The notes: generated from the sequence alone by a model not told the origin. DNA of 64,000 bases from Pontibacter sp. Tf4 (GCF_014212495.1 NZ_JACKZC010000009.1:62001-126000), one strand, 5' to 3'. Positions 18,338-27,855 are shown, counted from the first letter of the stretch. Translations and numbers: made by a program.

Positions 18338-19168
18338 TTACAAACCAAAAGACTCATTGCCATAACCACTGATCGGTGAGCTGGCTGAATAATCTGGCCC
18401 GGAGCGTGGATGGCGTCTTTCGCGGCTGCTGTAGCGCTCACCGTCGCTCTCGTTGGGGTGGTCTGCCAGGTAAGCGCGGTTAGACGAATACAGGCCGGTA
18501 GCATAGTTGTCACGGTCCGAAGACGAATTGCGGCTTTCGATGCTTCCGCTGTAGCGGTAGTCGGCGCGGTGGTCGTAATAGTCGCGTTTGTTGCCCGGGT
18601 TATAGTCGTTCTCTGAGCTGCTTGGCACTTCGCCCCGGTCATGGTGTATGTCGGTCAGTTCGTGGCTATAGTTGTAGCGCTCGTCGCGGCCATAGTCGCT
18701 GTAGCGGCGGCCGTGGCCCGGGTTCTGGTAACTGTTTTCCTGGCGGGCATACTGGCGGTTGCCGGCTATATCATACCCCGAACTATAAGGCTGGCTGCGG
18801 CTATAGCTGTCCTCGGCAGAGTACTGGTTGGTCCGGTTTCTGTATTCCGGGCTTCGGTAGTCCTGGTTGCTATAGTTACTCTGGCCGGTATAACCATGAC
18901 TTCTTCTGAAATGGTTGTCGTCGCCATAGCGGTAATGGTCATCGCGGTTGCGGTGAATGTCGTTATAGTTTCCGGCGCCATAGCCCCCTGACGGCCCGCT
19001 GCTGAATTCGTTAAAATCGGATCGTTGCTGCATGCGCACGTTGCCCGAACCATAGTCGTTGCCCGACATGCCATAGTAGTTGCCGCGCTGGCTGTAACGT
19101 TCGCCGGAGCGGTTACCGTCTTCGTACTGGTTATAGTTGCGTTCGTAATAATGCTCGTTTCTTTCCAT
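18338..19168 (-). CDS. Low-complexity, tyrosine/serine/arginine/glycine/asparagine-rich protein
   Basis: 276 residues that are almost wholly low-complexity, built from Y, S, R, N, G, D, H and Q with nearly no aliphatic or hydrophobic core residues. No signal peptide or known domain. Typical stretches are NYYGMSGNDYGSGN and YSSGYDIAGNRQYARQ. The open frame spans the whole spacer, with a proper terminator 17 nt downstream, so I accept it over the hydrophobic antisense frames, which are mirror images of TAY/AGY codons. The composition resembles disordered, prion-like or desiccation-related proteins. Many Tyr codons fall in ACTATAG or CATAG strings. Function unknown. Confidence 0.72.
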   Translation of the reverse strand: MERNEHYYERNYNQYEDGNRSGERYSQRGNYYGMSGNDYGSGNVRMQQRSDFNEFSSGPSGGYGAGNYNDIHRNRDDHYRYGDDNHFRRSHGYTGQSNYSNQDYRSPEYRNRTNQYSAEDSYSRSQPYSSGYDIAGNRQYARQENSYQNPGHGRRYSDYGRDERYNYSHELTDIHHDRGEVPSSSENDYNPGNKRDYYDHRADYRYSGSIESRNSSSDRDNYATGLYSSNRAYLADHPNESDGERYSSRERRHPRSGPDYSASSPISGYGNESFGL

Positions 19169-19436
19169 AGCTTCTCATAAAATTTGGTTACACGTTCTTT
19201 ATAAACGCACTACGGCCGGCAGTGTTAAGCCAAACAGCAAATTATGAAGATTCTGAGCCACTGTTTTATGCTGTTTGAGCTGCAAACTATAGTTGTTGCC
19301 AATGCCCGGAATGCCGCCCGCCACCTGCTTTCGTCACTTCGTTCGTCCCTTGGTCGACAAGTTATGTGGGTTCATCTATTTTGTTGGCAAAAGTAAAAGC
19401 GATGCTATACTTTCAGCTAAATCTTTCGAAACAACT

Positions 19437-21236
19437 ATGAAAAAGCTAACCACCTCGGCTGCTTTGCTGTGCCTGCTGGCCTTTGCGCCACTCGCCCAAG
19501 CCGCCAAAACACCAGAACTAACCTATACCGTTAACCTGAACGACCGCGCCGACGACCGCTTTAAAGTTACCCTGCATGTAAAAGGGCTACAGGCGGATAA
19601 TAACGTGTTTCAGTTTGCAGCCACTGCCCCCGGCACCTACCAGACAATGGACATGGGCCGTTTTGTAGAGAATTTTAAAGCCTACGACAAGAAGGGACGT
19701 GAGATAGAAGCCACCCAGATCAGCACCAACCAGTGGCAGCTCAGCAAGCCTGAAAAAGTACGCAAAATTACCTACCAGATAGCCGAAACTTTTGACACCC
19801 CGGTTGATAAAGACCAGATATACGCCATGTGCGGCACCTCGCTGGAGCAGGACCACGCCCTGATAAATGGCCAGGCTGTGTTTGGTTACCTGAAAGGCCT
19901 GCAGGCCACCCCGATGCGCCTGAAACTGGAGAACCCGCAGGATTGGCAGGTAGGCACCGCCCTCAACACCGATAAAAAAGGCTACTACATGGCCAACAGC
20001 TACGACCATATTGTTGACTCCCCTATTATGGCCGGCGAGCTAACCAAAGCCACCACCAACTACAATGGCACCACCATCGACATCTATACTTATTCCAAAA
20101 CCGGCAAGATAAAGTCGCAGGACCTGATGGCGAACATGACCACCATGCTGGAGTCGGCGCATAAGTTTGTGGTGGATTTCCCGGTTGACCGTTACACGTT
20201 TCTGTACCACTTCGAGGACCAGGACTGGGGCGCGTGGGAGCACTCCTATAGTTCGGGCTATGTGATGCAGGAAAAAGACCTGACACCGCAATACGCCAAG
20301 CACCTGACCGATATCGCGGCCCACGAATTCTTCCACATCATTACGCCGCTCAACATTCACAGCGAAGTGATCGAGCAGTTCAACTTCGAAAAACCAACCC
20401 CATCGCAGCACCTGTGGCTGTATGAGGGTACCACCGAGTGGGCGTCGCATATCATGCAGCTGCGCAGTGGCCAGAAACCGCTGCCTGCTTATTTAGCTGA
20501 TATCCGGCAAAAACTGCTGATCGACGACCAACTGGACAAGAACTATAGCCTGCAGAAACTGGCACTTACTTCTTACACACCTGAAGGCCACAAGCAGTAT
20601 TACAACATCTACAACCGCGGCGCTTTGGTAGCTACCCTGCTGGATATCCGCTTACTGGAATTATCTGGTGGTAAAAGAGGCCTGCGCGAAGTGATCAATG
20701 AGCTCTCCAAAGAGTACGGCCCCGATAAAGCGTTCCCGGAAAACGATTTCTTCAACATCTTCGCCGCAAAAACCTACCCCGAAATAGCTGATTTCATGAA
20801 CAGCTACATTAAAAACGCTGAGCCATTACCGGTTGCTGCCTATTTCGGGAAACTGGGCATTAACTACGAAGGAACTGTAAGTACAGGCAACAAAGTAAAA
20901 GGCTTAGGTTATGCCATTGGTGCGCCGGGCGGCGTGCTTTCTCTGACACAGGTAGAAGCAGAAATGCAGCAAGCTGGTCTACAGGCCGGTGACGAGCTCA
21001 TCGCGCTTGATGGCACTCCTTTATCGCTGGGAAATGCCAACCAGGTGCTTCCAAAGCTTGGCACCCTGCAAATCGGCGACTCCTACACTTTCACTATAAA
21101 GCGTAACGGTGAGCAGAAGGACGTTGTCTGCAAGATCTTAAGCCAGGAAGAAGTAAAGAAGCATATGTTTGAAGTGAACGAGCAAGCCACTCCACAGCAA
21201 CTCGCCCTCCGCACTGCCTGGATGAAGAATTTATAG
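19437..21236 (+). CDS. M61-family glycyl-type aminopeptidase with C-terminal PDZ domain
   Basis: I start at the ATG at 19437 (MKKLTTSAALLC), which opens a standard signal peptide cut after AQA; upstream in-frame codons are not protein-like. The 599-residue protein has a beta N-domain, then the thermolysin-like catalytic region with HEFFH at 296-300 and, after it, LWLYEGTTEWAS holding the third zinc ligand. A PDZ domain covers about 485-560 (GGVLSLTQVEAEMQQAGL, GDELIALDG). M61 enzymes release N-terminal Gly or Ala, here in the periplasm or outside. It is monocistronic, with a terminator at 21259. Confidence 0.93.
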   Translation: MKKLTTSAALLCLLAFAPLAQAAKTPELTYTVNLNDRADDRFKVTLHVKGLQADNNVFQFAATAPGTYQTMDMGRFVENFKAYDKKGREIEATQISTNQWQLSKPEKVRKITYQIAETFDTPVDKDQIYAMCGTSLEQDHALINGQAVFGYLKGLQATPMRLKLENPQDWQVGTALNTDKKGYYMANSYDHIVDSPIMAGELTKATTNYNGTTIDIYTYSKTGKIKSQDLMANMTTMLESAHKFVVDFPVDRYTFLYHFEDQDWGAWEHSYSSGYVMQEKDLTPQYAKHLTDIAAHEFFHIITPLNIHSEVIEQFNFEKPTPSQHLWLYEGTTEWASHIMQLRSGQKPLPAYLADIRQKLLIDDQLDKNYSLQKLALTSYTPEGHKQYYNIYNRGALVATLLDIRLLELSGGKRGLREVINELSKEYGPDKAFPENDFFNIFAAKTYPEIADFMNSYIKNAEPLPVAAYFGKLGINYEGTVSTGNKVKGLGYAIGAPGGVLSLTQVEAEMQQAGLQAGDELIALDGTPLSLGNANQVLPKLGTLQIGDSYTFTIKRNGEQKDVVCKILSQEEVKKHMFEVNEQATPQQLALRTAWMKNL

Positions 21237-21258
21237 ATTGTTTGTGTTTTTTGATCAG

Positions 21259-21290
21259 AAGCTCCTGTTACCCCGTAGCAGGAGCTTTTT
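21259..21290 (+). terminator. Intrinsic terminator of the M61 peptidase gene
   Basis: A stem of AAGCTCCTG/CAGGAGCTT with an 11-nt loop, followed by TTTT, 22 nt after the stop. The repeat island begins directly after it. Confidence 0.92.
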
Positions 21291-21299
21291 GTTTTGTCC

Positions 21300-22100
21300 G
21301 GACCATGGATTAATTGGGATTTAAGGGATTTTCAGGATATGTTTTACCTCTCCCCAGCTCTCTTCTAAAAACAGGAGAGGGAGTTTTGTCTGAATCAGGA
21401 TTTACAGGATTATGGGATTTTCAGGATTTGGGCTTTTGCTATAGTTGACTGCAATAGTTTCATAGTTGGCAAACACACCCCTACTCCTCCCCAAGAGGGG
21501 AATTACTGCTATAGTTATAGTTATAGTTACAGTTCTATAGTTGCTTTAGGTCCAACCACCCCTGCCCCTCCTTATCCAAGGAGGGGAACTCTGTCTTCGC
21601 TATAGTTTGAACTATAGTTCTATAGTTAAAGTCCACGAACAGGACAGGTTTACCTGTCCCTTCGGATTTACAATCACGTGTAAAACCGATCTGCTCAAGC
21701 TAAGAGCAAGCACAGCAACTATAGCTAAGGCAGCAGCTATCGAACTGTTATCAGTCTTTGGGTTGAGCGCCTTGTAGATTTGCGGTGCTGAAAGCATTGC
21801 GAGGCACGAGCAAAGGAAATGTACACCGCGCGATGCCCGAAGACGGGGCCTCCCGGCCGCAGAGGGAGCCAACCAAACTATAAAACTGTAGGCTCTTAGA
21901 GCTCCCAGGATGTAGAACGGCTATGCAACTATGGCTTTTTTCAGGTAGTAGGCAATGTTATCTATAGCACCAGACGCTAGCAGGAGCTGCGCACGCTGCT
22001 AGGTCTTTAGCAACTATAGGCTGAGATAGATTTCTCACTACACTCGAAATGACAAGAAGCGGACACATAAGATGTCTCGGCTGCGCTCGACATGACAAAT
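21300..22100. repeat. Composite repeat island 1
   Basis: About 0.8 kb with no gene, holding modules in the same order as islands 2 (41.3-41.9 kb) and 3 (57.7-58.3 kb). In order: AGGATT-rich repeats (21300-21345, 21388-21430); CCCCTCC palindromes (about 21477-21500 and 21565-21586); a run of ACTATAGTT; hairpin GGACAGGT/ACCTGTCC (21642-21659); a conserved core (21737-21910); hairpin CTAGCAG/CTGCTAG (21972-22006); and hairpins with CTCGAAAT (22023-22053) and CTCGACAT (22071-22096). An antisense reading frame at 21612-21872 is a translation of the repeat, so I do not call it a gene. Confidence 0.9.
21737..21910. ncRNA. Conserved structured core, copy 1 (candidate RNA or repeat)
   Basis: 174 nt, nearly identical to 41586-41759 and more diverged from 57950-58125. 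Invariant blocks include TCAGTCTTTGGGTTGAGCG, GCGATGCCCGAAGACGGGGC and GGCTCTTAGAGCTCCCAGGA. Drawable helices are CTCCC/GGGAG, GCTC/GAGC, an outer GCGC/GCGC and an inner GTGC/GCAC. Strand of any transcript unknown. No TAnnTTTG box was noticed right beside it. Confidence 0.5.
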
Positions 22101-22256
22101 GAGAAACTATAGTTATAAGCCCCATTTCTTATTCAAAAACACAGACAAGACCGAAGAATCTTAATTTTTTTTCAGTGAGAATACCACCGGCAAGCCAGCA
22201 CTAACGTAAAAGCCGAAACTGCTTGTAATAATACCGCTTTAAACAGACCCGCATCT

Positions 22257-24014
22257 ATGGAAATTGCCCTTGTGCTTTCACTTCTGGTAATAGCTATAGT
22301 GCTGTTTGCAACGGAAAAACTCTCCGTCGAAATCACAACGCTGCTTATCCTGATCGTGCTGGCAAGCATGCGTATCATTTCTCCACAGGAAGCGTTTGCC
22401 GGTTTCAGCAGCGATTTTATCATCATTATTGCCTCTATCTTCATCATCAGCGCTGCCCTCGAAGAAACCGGTATTCTTGACTTTGCAGTGATCCGACTGG
22501 CCGGGCTGGCCAAAAAAAGCAAGTCCCTGATGCTGTTTATCGTAATGTTTGTGACCGGCATTGTTTCCGCATTCATGAACAACACCACCGTCACGGCCAT
22601 GTTCATTACGCCGCTGGTGGGCCTTACCAAACGCATCAATTCCAACCCCTCTAAGTTCCTGATGCCGCTGGCGTACGCAGCCATCCTTGGCGGTACCTGC
22701 ACGCTTATCGGAACCTCGACCAACGTAGCTGTGAGTGGCTATATCGCAAAAACAGGCCTCGAACCAGTAGGCCTTTTCGAGATATCGGGAATCGGACTTA
22801 TCATTTTTCTGATCGGCATTGCGTACATGATGACCGTCGGGCAACGGCTGCTCCCCGACAACCCGGACCAGGAGCTGACCGAGGAATACAAACTGCAGAA
22901 GTACCTGACAGAAATCATCGTAATGAAAGACTCGCCCCTGATCGGACAGCTGGTTTTTGCGTCAGACCTGACCACCCTGCATTTCCGGATACTTAACATC
23001 ATCCGTCAGAAAGAGAACTTTTTGCCGGATTTCCGCACCCGCATCGAGGAAAACGACGTGCTGCTGGTAGAAGGTGACCTGGACAACCTGATGAAGGTGA
23101 AGGAAACCAAGGGCATCGAGATCATGGCCGATGTGATACTGGAGAAAGACCTGCAGACCGAGGATATACGCCTGGCAGAGCTCATGATTCCACGCCAATC
23201 CAACCTGATAAACAAAACGGTAAAGGAAGTAAACTTTCTGCAGCGCTTCGGCCTGATCGTGATCGCTATTTCGCGGCACGGCGAAACCCTGCGCTCCAAG
23301 ATCGGGAGCATTAACCTGCAATTAGGGGATGTACTGCTGGTGCAGGGCGCCTCTACCCGACTGAACCAATTGCGCTCCTCAGGCAACGTGGCCTTACTCG
23401 ATGAATTTGAGCCGCTGCTATTCAAAAAACGAAAGGGCACGCTGGTGATCGTTATTTTTATGCTGGCTATTTTGCTGGGTACTACCAACATTCTGCCTTT
23501 GTCTATTGCCTTTTTGATGGCAGCAGTAGCTTGTATCGTGCTCCGCTGCATCAGCACCGAAAGGGCCTATGCCGCTATAGACTGGCGATTGCTCATCCTG
23601 ATCGGGGGTATGACAGCTTTTGGTACGGCCATGGAGAACTCCGGCGCAGCAGACTTTTTAGCGAAAGGCATTGTAGATACAATGGGGCCGATGGGAAAAA
23701 TGGCGGTGCTGGCAGGCTTTGTGGTGCTAACGGTATTGCTGACCCAACCGATGTCTAACGCAGCGGCGGCGCTGGTGGTGGTGCCGGTGGCCTTACGCGC
23801 AGCCCTGGAGATGGATGCTGACCCGCGTACCTTTGCCATTGCCATTATGCTGGCGGCCTCGGTGTCGTTGGTTACTCCTTTCGAGCCGGCCTGTATTCTG
23901 GTATATAGCCCGGGCAAGTACCGTTTCAGCGATTTTATAAAGATCGGCTCCCCGCTCACCATACTCCTGATCATGGCGATTCTGCTGCTGGTCCCGGTTT
24001 TCTGGCCAATGTAA
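22257..24014 (+). CDS. SLC13/DASS-family permease with two TrkA-C (RCK_C) domains
   Basis: 585 residues. The membrane part is split. Helices cover about 1-195, with the DASS motifs FMNNTTVTAMFITP (106-119) and GTCTLIGTSTNVAVSG (146-161). Two cytosolic TrkA-C domains follow at about 215-290 and 305-380, and more helices from 395 to the end with QPMSNAAAALVVVPVAL. Family members carry sulfate or dicarboxylates with sodium. The two RCK_C inserts are common in bacterial SLC13 proteins and may sense a ligand. The gene stands alone after repeat island 1, and the substrate cannot be told from context. Confidence 0.92.
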   Translation: MEIALVLSLLVIAIVLFATEKLSVEITTLLILIVLASMRIISPQEAFAGFSSDFIIIIASIFIISAALEETGILDFAVIRLAGLAKKSKSLMLFIVMFVTGIVSAFMNNTTVTAMFITPLVGLTKRINSNPSKFLMPLAYAAILGGTCTLIGTSTNVAVSGYIAKTGLEPVGLFEISGIGLIIFLIGIAYMMTVGQRLLPDNPDQELTEEYKLQKYLTEIIVMKDSPLIGQLVFASDLTTLHFRILNIIRQKENFLPDFRTRIEENDVLLVEGDLDNLMKVKETKGIEIMADVILEKDLQTEDIRLAELMIPRQSNLINKTVKEVNFLQRFGLIVIAISRHGETLRSKIGSINLQLGDVLLVQGASTRLNQLRSSGNVALLDEFEPLLFKKRKGTLVIVIFMLAILLGTTNILPLSIAFLMAAVACIVLRCISTERAYAAIDWRLLILIGGMTAFGTAMENSGAADFLAKGIVDTMGPMGKMAVLAGFVVLTVLLTQPMSNAAAALVVVPVALRAALEMDADPRTFAIAIMLAASVSLVTPFEPACILVYSPGKYRFSDFIKIGSPLTILLIMAILLLVPVFWPM

Positions 24015-24071
24015 CTGGCAGCCCCATAAGGCAGTACCACTATCTATAGTTACCTCAAAACCTATAGTACC

Positions 24072-24680
24072 ATGAGAACGAACTGCCTGTTTGCCATTTT
24101 TATAGTTTCCCTGCTCGGCTGCGGCCCTAAAAACGAAGAAGTAACCGATGAACAGATAACTGTCGAAGCCCCTGCAGCAGCACTTGATTCTGTATCGACT
24201 ACCCGGAAAGATGCCGTGCGGGTTAATCAAAACGAGTTAATGCCTGGTCTACCTTTGCCTGCTACAGATCTACTATCCGAAAAGTACCCGGGCTGGCAAC
24301 AGCCGGAACTCACTCCCGCAGCAAAACAGGCCGCCAATGACTCCATTTTGGTAAGAGGTGAATTTAATGGAGATACCCGGCAGGATATTGCGCTGCAACT
24401 ACAGCAGAACCAGGATGTGGTGGTAGTAGCGCTACTGGAAGGCGAGAATGGTAACTGGCAACTGTTTGAATTACACCGCGAGAACCTGCAGCAGCAGAAT
24501 AACAGCCTGCAAAGCCCCATTGCGCTGAGCCTGCGTGGTAAAGGAACAGAACTTAAAACAACTGCAGATAGTCAGAAGATGACATCGCCTTACGATGCGA
24601 TTGCGCTCACCCAAAACGGCCAGACTACGGTCTATCTTTTCCGGAATGGCAGGTTCAGTAACTATAGCATTGCCCGGTAA
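24072..24680 (+). CDS. Lipoprotein of unknown function
   Basis: 202 residues with a lipoprotein signal (lipobox LLGC, near residues 14-17) followed by an acidic linker. GEFNGDTRQDIALQL near residue 95 resembles the calcium-binding turn of FG-GAP/VCBS repeats, here a single copy, and the strands VVVVALLEGENGNWQLFEL follow. The remainder is unassigned. It may follow the SLC13 gene as a second cistron (57-nt gap), though that gap carries two ACTATAG motifs. Its stop lies 1 nt from the convergent gene. Function unknown. Confidence 0.72.
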   Translation: MRTNCLFAIFIVSLLGCGPKNEEVTDEQITVEAPAAALDSVSTTRKDAVRVNQNELMPGLPLPATDLLSEKYPGWQQPELTPAAKQAANDSILVRGEFNGDTRQDIALQLQQNQDVVVVALLEGENGNWQLFELHRENLQQQNNSLQSPIALSLRGKGTELKTTADSQKMTSPYDAIALTQNGQTTVYLFRNGRFSNYSIAR

Positions 24681-24681
24681 A

Positions 24682-25035
24682 CTATAGGTAGAAATAGGAA
24701 GGGTATTCCTGGTATAAGTATATCAGCAACGCTACCCCGGTGCAGCCGGTTATCCCCAGCCCGATCGCCACAAAACCTGCCCGCTGCGATAGCTTTTTAT
24801 CAGGCTCCTTCAGAAATAAACTATAGTAGCTTAACTGCAGCAGAAAGAGCGTTACTGCAATCAGAACACTCACCAGCCAGAACAAAGAGAAACGGACCAG
24901 AAACAGCAATGGCAGCTGGTTATGCAGCTCGTGCAGCACATAGGACTCCCGAAAAACGAACCACGATGCCAGGCAAATCATCAGGCACCCGTAAACGAGC
25001 AGCAGCAACGCGTTACTATGAAACAGGTTTCGCAT
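24682..25035 (-). CDS. Small membrane protein of unknown function
   Basis: 117 residues with three hydrophobic segments, at about 8-27, 42-66 and 88-108. No catalytic or binding motif is visible. It starts 12 nt after the TerB-like gene on the same strand, so the two are probably co-transcribed. Its TAG stop is part of an ACTATAG palindrome. No family recognised. Confidence 0.65.
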   Translation of the reverse strand: MRNLFHSNALLLLVYGCLMICLASWFVFRESYVLHELHNQLPLLFLVRFSLFWLVSVLIAVTLFLLQLSYYSLFLKEPDKKLSQRAGFVAIGLGITGCTGVALLIYLYQEYPSYFYL

Positions 25036-25047
25036 AGGCGCGGCAGC

Positions 25048-25476
25048 TTAGTAATCCAGGTAAGCCTGTGCTTCCTGTTTGATGTGGTCGCGGGTGAGAC
25101 CGTCTTTTACGCCTGTGGTTATTTTGCGCACCAGCACCCCTACCACCGATTTTTTGAAGCCGAGCCGGGTAGCCATGTGCATACAAAAATCCATTTCGTT
25201 CTCGTCCACAATGCCGTCGGCCAGCATCATTTCCACCAGGTCGTATATCTGGTCAAAACGCTCCGAATCGTTATGCGGAAGCTGCGGCGTAACGCGGCCG
25301 GAGTCAGCTAACAGGCTTTTTACTTCGCTGGCGCGCATGCCGTGGCGGGTGCCTATGCCAATAATGAAGTCGATCTCGGCAGGGTCCAGGTGCCCGTCTA
25401 TCTTTGCCAGTGCGCCCAGATTGGTCAGGTGGCTTTTCAACTTTTTTGTTTCTTCGCTTTCAAATAAACCAAACAT
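25048..25476 (-). CDS. TerB-family (DjlA N-terminal-like) protein
   Basis: 142 residues, all-helical. LGALAKIDGHLDPAEIDFI followed by a second ADGIVDENEMDFCMHMA shows the two acidic helix-turn motifs of the TerB/DjlA-N fold, which binds metal ions in some members. TerB proteins are linked to tellurite resistance and stress signalling, but isolated copies like this have no assigned role. It leads a likely two-gene unit with the small membrane protein downstream. No other ter genes are present. Confidence 0.85.
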   Translation of the reverse strand: MFGLFESEETKKLKSHLTNLGALAKIDGHLDPAEIDFIIGIGTRHGMRASEVKSLLADSGRVTPQLPHNDSERFDQIYDLVEMMLADGIVDENEMDFCMHMATRLGFKKSVVGVLVRKITTGVKDGLTRDHIKQEAQAYLDY

Positions 25477-25738
25477 AGGTTGCCTAACTTTTCTATTATC
25501 CTTTACTTAGCTTCAGGGGTAAGATTAACCCGATCTACCTTATGTTACGCTACAGGCACAGCCCGGCATAAAACAGGGAACAACGTTTACCGCTCATACA
25601 TACGGTTTTCTATATTTAACAGATAACCTTTTATACTATTTTTTAATTCTGCCCAGTTTTGTGCTACCTCTTTGCTGTTTTCGGGTATAAGTTATAGTTG
25701 TTTGAAAACAAAAGAATAAAATACTACTTTAAGGCTAT

Positions 25739-26710
25739 ATGAATAAAATAGCAGTTTTTAGTTCCGGTGGCGACGCACCCGGTATGAACGCCTGCATACG
25801 GGCAATTGTACGATCGGCTATCTATAACGGGCTGGAGGTTTACGGCATCCGGCGTGGCTATAGTGGCATGATAAAAGGGGAGATCTTCAAAATGGAGTCA
25901 TCATCGGTCAGCAATATCATACAGCGGGGCGGCACCATCCTGAAATCGGCGCGTTGCAAAGAATTTACGACCAAAGAAGGCCGCCAGCAAGCATACGACA
26001 ACCTGAAAAAATTCGGTATTGATGGCCTGGTAGCTATTGGCGGCGACGGCACGTTTACCGGGGCAAATATTTTTTACGAAGAATTCGGCATACCTACTAT
26101 TGGCGCGCCCGGAACTATAGACAACGACCTGTACGGCACTGATTATACCATTGGCTACGATACGGCCATAAACACGGCCATAAACGCAATAGACAAGATC
26201 CGGGACACAGCCGACAGCCACGAGCGTGTATTTTTTGTGGAGGTAATGGGCCGCGACTCCGGTTACATTGCCATACCGTGCGCAGTGGGCGGTGGGGCCG
26301 AAATTGTGATGATACCCGAAACCAAAACAACTATAAGCAAGGTAGTGGAAACGCTACGCACCGGCTGGAGCCGCTCCAAAACATCGTTTATAGTTATAGT
26401 TGCCGAAGGCGACGAAGAAGGAACCGCCGTAGAGATTGCAGCAAAAGTGCAGAAAGAGATTCCGCAGATGGATGCCCGTGTAACGATACTGGGCCACGTA
26501 CAGCGTGGCGGCGCCCCCTCAGCCGCCGACCGGATGCTGGCCAGCCAGTTGGGTATTGCCTGTGTAGAGGGTCTGTTACAGGGCCAGGCCTGCGTCATGG
26601 CGGGCATTGTCAATTCACAACTCGTCTACACCCCGTTCATCGACACCATTTCTAAAGTAAAAGCCATAAACCCCACCATGAGCCGCATGATAGACATACT
26701 TTCAGTTTAG
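25739..26710 (+). CDS. pfkA: ATP-dependent 6-phosphofructokinase
   Basis: 323 residues, standard bacterial PfkA size. GGDAPGMN (10-17) and GGDGT (101-105) build the ATP site. PGTIDNDL (124-131) carries the catalytic aspartates, and MGRDSG (170-175) contacts fructose 6-phosphate. GGDGT with glycine after D indicates the ATP-using rather than pyrophosphate-using type. It makes fructose 1,6-bisphosphate, the committed step of glycolysis. It is monocistronic with a 262-nt upstream spacer, and its 3' end faces miaA across a 26-bp inverted repeat that may end transcription from both sides. Confidence 0.96.
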   Translation: MNKIAVFSSGGDAPGMNACIRAIVRSAIYNGLEVYGIRRGYSGMIKGEIFKMESSSVSNIIQRGGTILKSARCKEFTTKEGRQQAYDNLKKFGIDGLVAIGGDGTFTGANIFYEEFGIPTIGAPGTIDNDLYGTDYTIGYDTAINTAINAIDKIRDTADSHERVFFVEVMGRDSGYIAIPCAVGGGAEIVMIPETKTTISKVVETLRTGWSRSKTSFIVIVAEGDEEGTAVEIAAKVQKEIPQMDARVTILGHVQRGGAPSAADRMLASQLGIACVEGLLQGQACVMAGIVNSQLVYTPFIDTISKVKAINPTMSRMIDILSV

Positions 26711-26711
26711 G

Positions 26712-26848
26712 AGTTAGAAAGTTGGGAAGTTAAAAAGTTAGAAAGTTCAGAAGTTATAGCGTTTGGGAGTGAGAGTTAATTACGAAAATCCTTCAACCAA
26801 ACTATAGGCGCTTTTCTAACACCTTTTTAACTTCCCAACTTTCTAACT
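26712..26848. repeat. 26-bp perfect inverted repeat between pfkA and miaA
   Basis: Arms at 26712-26737 and 26823-26848 are perfect reverse complements (first arm begins AGTTAGAAAGTTGGGAAG), with 85 nt between. Sequence of the same type recurs at 37616-37655 and 56710-56745, so it belongs to a dispersed GTTAGAAAGTT family. Its position between convergent genes suggests a use as a two-way terminator. Confidence 0.85.
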
Positions 26849-27769
26849 TTTTAACTTTATGTGTTCTATGATCTCCTGGAACTGGCTCGGATGGAACCAG
26901 CTGTATTCGTCGGGGTGCTTGGTAAACCAGGTTAGCTGGCGTTTGGCATATCGGCGGCTGTTGCGCTTCAGCAAGCGTACTGCTTCATCCCAGTCGTATT
27001 TCTCTTCCAGGTAATCAAATATCTCTTTGTAGCCTACAGTCTGCAGGGCATTGTGGTGACGGTGCGGATAAAGTGCTTTTGCTTCTTCCAGTAATCCCTG
27101 TTCCAGCATCAGGTCCATGCGCTGGTCTATGCGTTGGTATAGTTCCGTACGGTCGCGGGTAAGGCCTATTTTTATGATATTGAACGGCCGGACGGGGCGC
27201 TCGCTCCGCCGGAACGACGAATAGGGCTGCCCGCTCGATAAGCAGACTTCCAGCGCCCGCACTACCCGCTGCGGATTTGCTTTATCCACCTGGGCAAAAT
27301 ATTCCGGATCCAGTTCCTGCAGCTTTTGCAATAACGGCTCCAGTCCTTGGGCCTGCCATGTTTCCGTCAGCTGTTCGCGTATGGCCGGGTCCGTTTCCGG
27401 CATATCATCCATACCTTCGCACAGGGCACGTACATACAATCCCGATCCACCGGTAAGAACTATAGTATCGTGTACTTTAAACAGCTCGCCCAGCAATTGC
27501 AGGGCATCCTGCTCATAAGCGCCGGCATTGTATTCCTCCACTATGCTATGCGAGTCTACAAAATGATGCGGAATACCCTGCTGCTCTTCGGGAGTGGGCT
27601 TGGCAGTACCAATGTGCATTTCACGGTAAAACTGCCGCGAGTCGGCGGAAACAACATGGGTCTGAAAATACGTTGCCAGCTTTACGCACAGGTCTGTTTT
27701 GCCTACTGCCGTAGGCCCTACCACCACAATCAGGCTTTTATTTTTGCTTCTATCCGTAGGTTGTATCAT
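26843..27769 (-). CDS. miaA: tRNA dimethylallyltransferase
   Basis: I choose the ATG at 27769 (MIQPTDRSKNK), giving 308 residues, the usual size. A longer frame starts with a TTG that lies inside a TAATTTTG promoter box, so it is unlikely to be used. The P-loop is GPTAVGKT at 18-25, followed by VSADSRQFYREMHIGTAKPT and GGSGLYVRALCEG, which are family blocks. The enzyme adds a dimethylallyl group to A37 of tRNAs reading UNN codons. The 3' end overlaps the inverted repeat shared with pfkA. Confidence 0.96.
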   Translation of the reverse strand: MIQPTDRSKNKSLIVVVGPTAVGKTDLCVKLATYFQTHVVSADSRQFYREMHIGTAKPTPEEQQGIPHHFVDSHSIVEEYNAGAYEQDALQLLGELFKVHDTIVLTGGSGLYVRALCEGMDDMPETDPAIREQLTETWQAQGLEPLLQKLQELDPEYFAQVDKANPQRVVRALEVCLSSGQPYSSFRRSERPVRPFNIIKIGLTRDRTELYQRIDQRMDLMLEQGLLEEAKALYPHRHHNALQTVGYKEIFDYLEEKYDWDEAVRLLKRNSRRYAKRQLTWFTKHPDEYSWFHPSQFQEIIEHIKLKS

Positions 27770-27847
27770 GGTCAGGGTTCTGCTTTTATTGCGTCTTCGC
27801 GGTAAGGGTTCAAGGAACGGAAGGCACCAAAAGTTCTGTTTATCTTG

Positions 27848-27855
27848 CAAAATTA
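27848..27855 (-). promoter_or_regulatory. -7 box of miaA
   Basis: TAATTTTG on the minus strand matches TAnnTTTG and lies about 78 nt before the miaA ATG at 27769. This supports the shorter protein start. Confidence 0.6.

Noticed and set aside
18641-18991. Plus-strand open frame encoding a hydrophobic, Val/Ala/Ile-rich protein
   Set aside because: It is the mirror of Tyr/Ser/Arg codons of the minus-strand low-complexity gene; it lacks a promoter, start context or terminator on its strand.
21612-21872. Open frame across repeat island 1 (minus), with similar frames in islands 2 and 3
   Set aside because: The frame shifts between copies and no common protein is kept, so the conservation is of nucleotides and structure rather than of coding sequence.
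27770-27850. N-terminal extension of MiaA from a TTG codon
   Set aside because: The TTG lies in a TAATTTTG promoter box and the added residues do not occur in the family.
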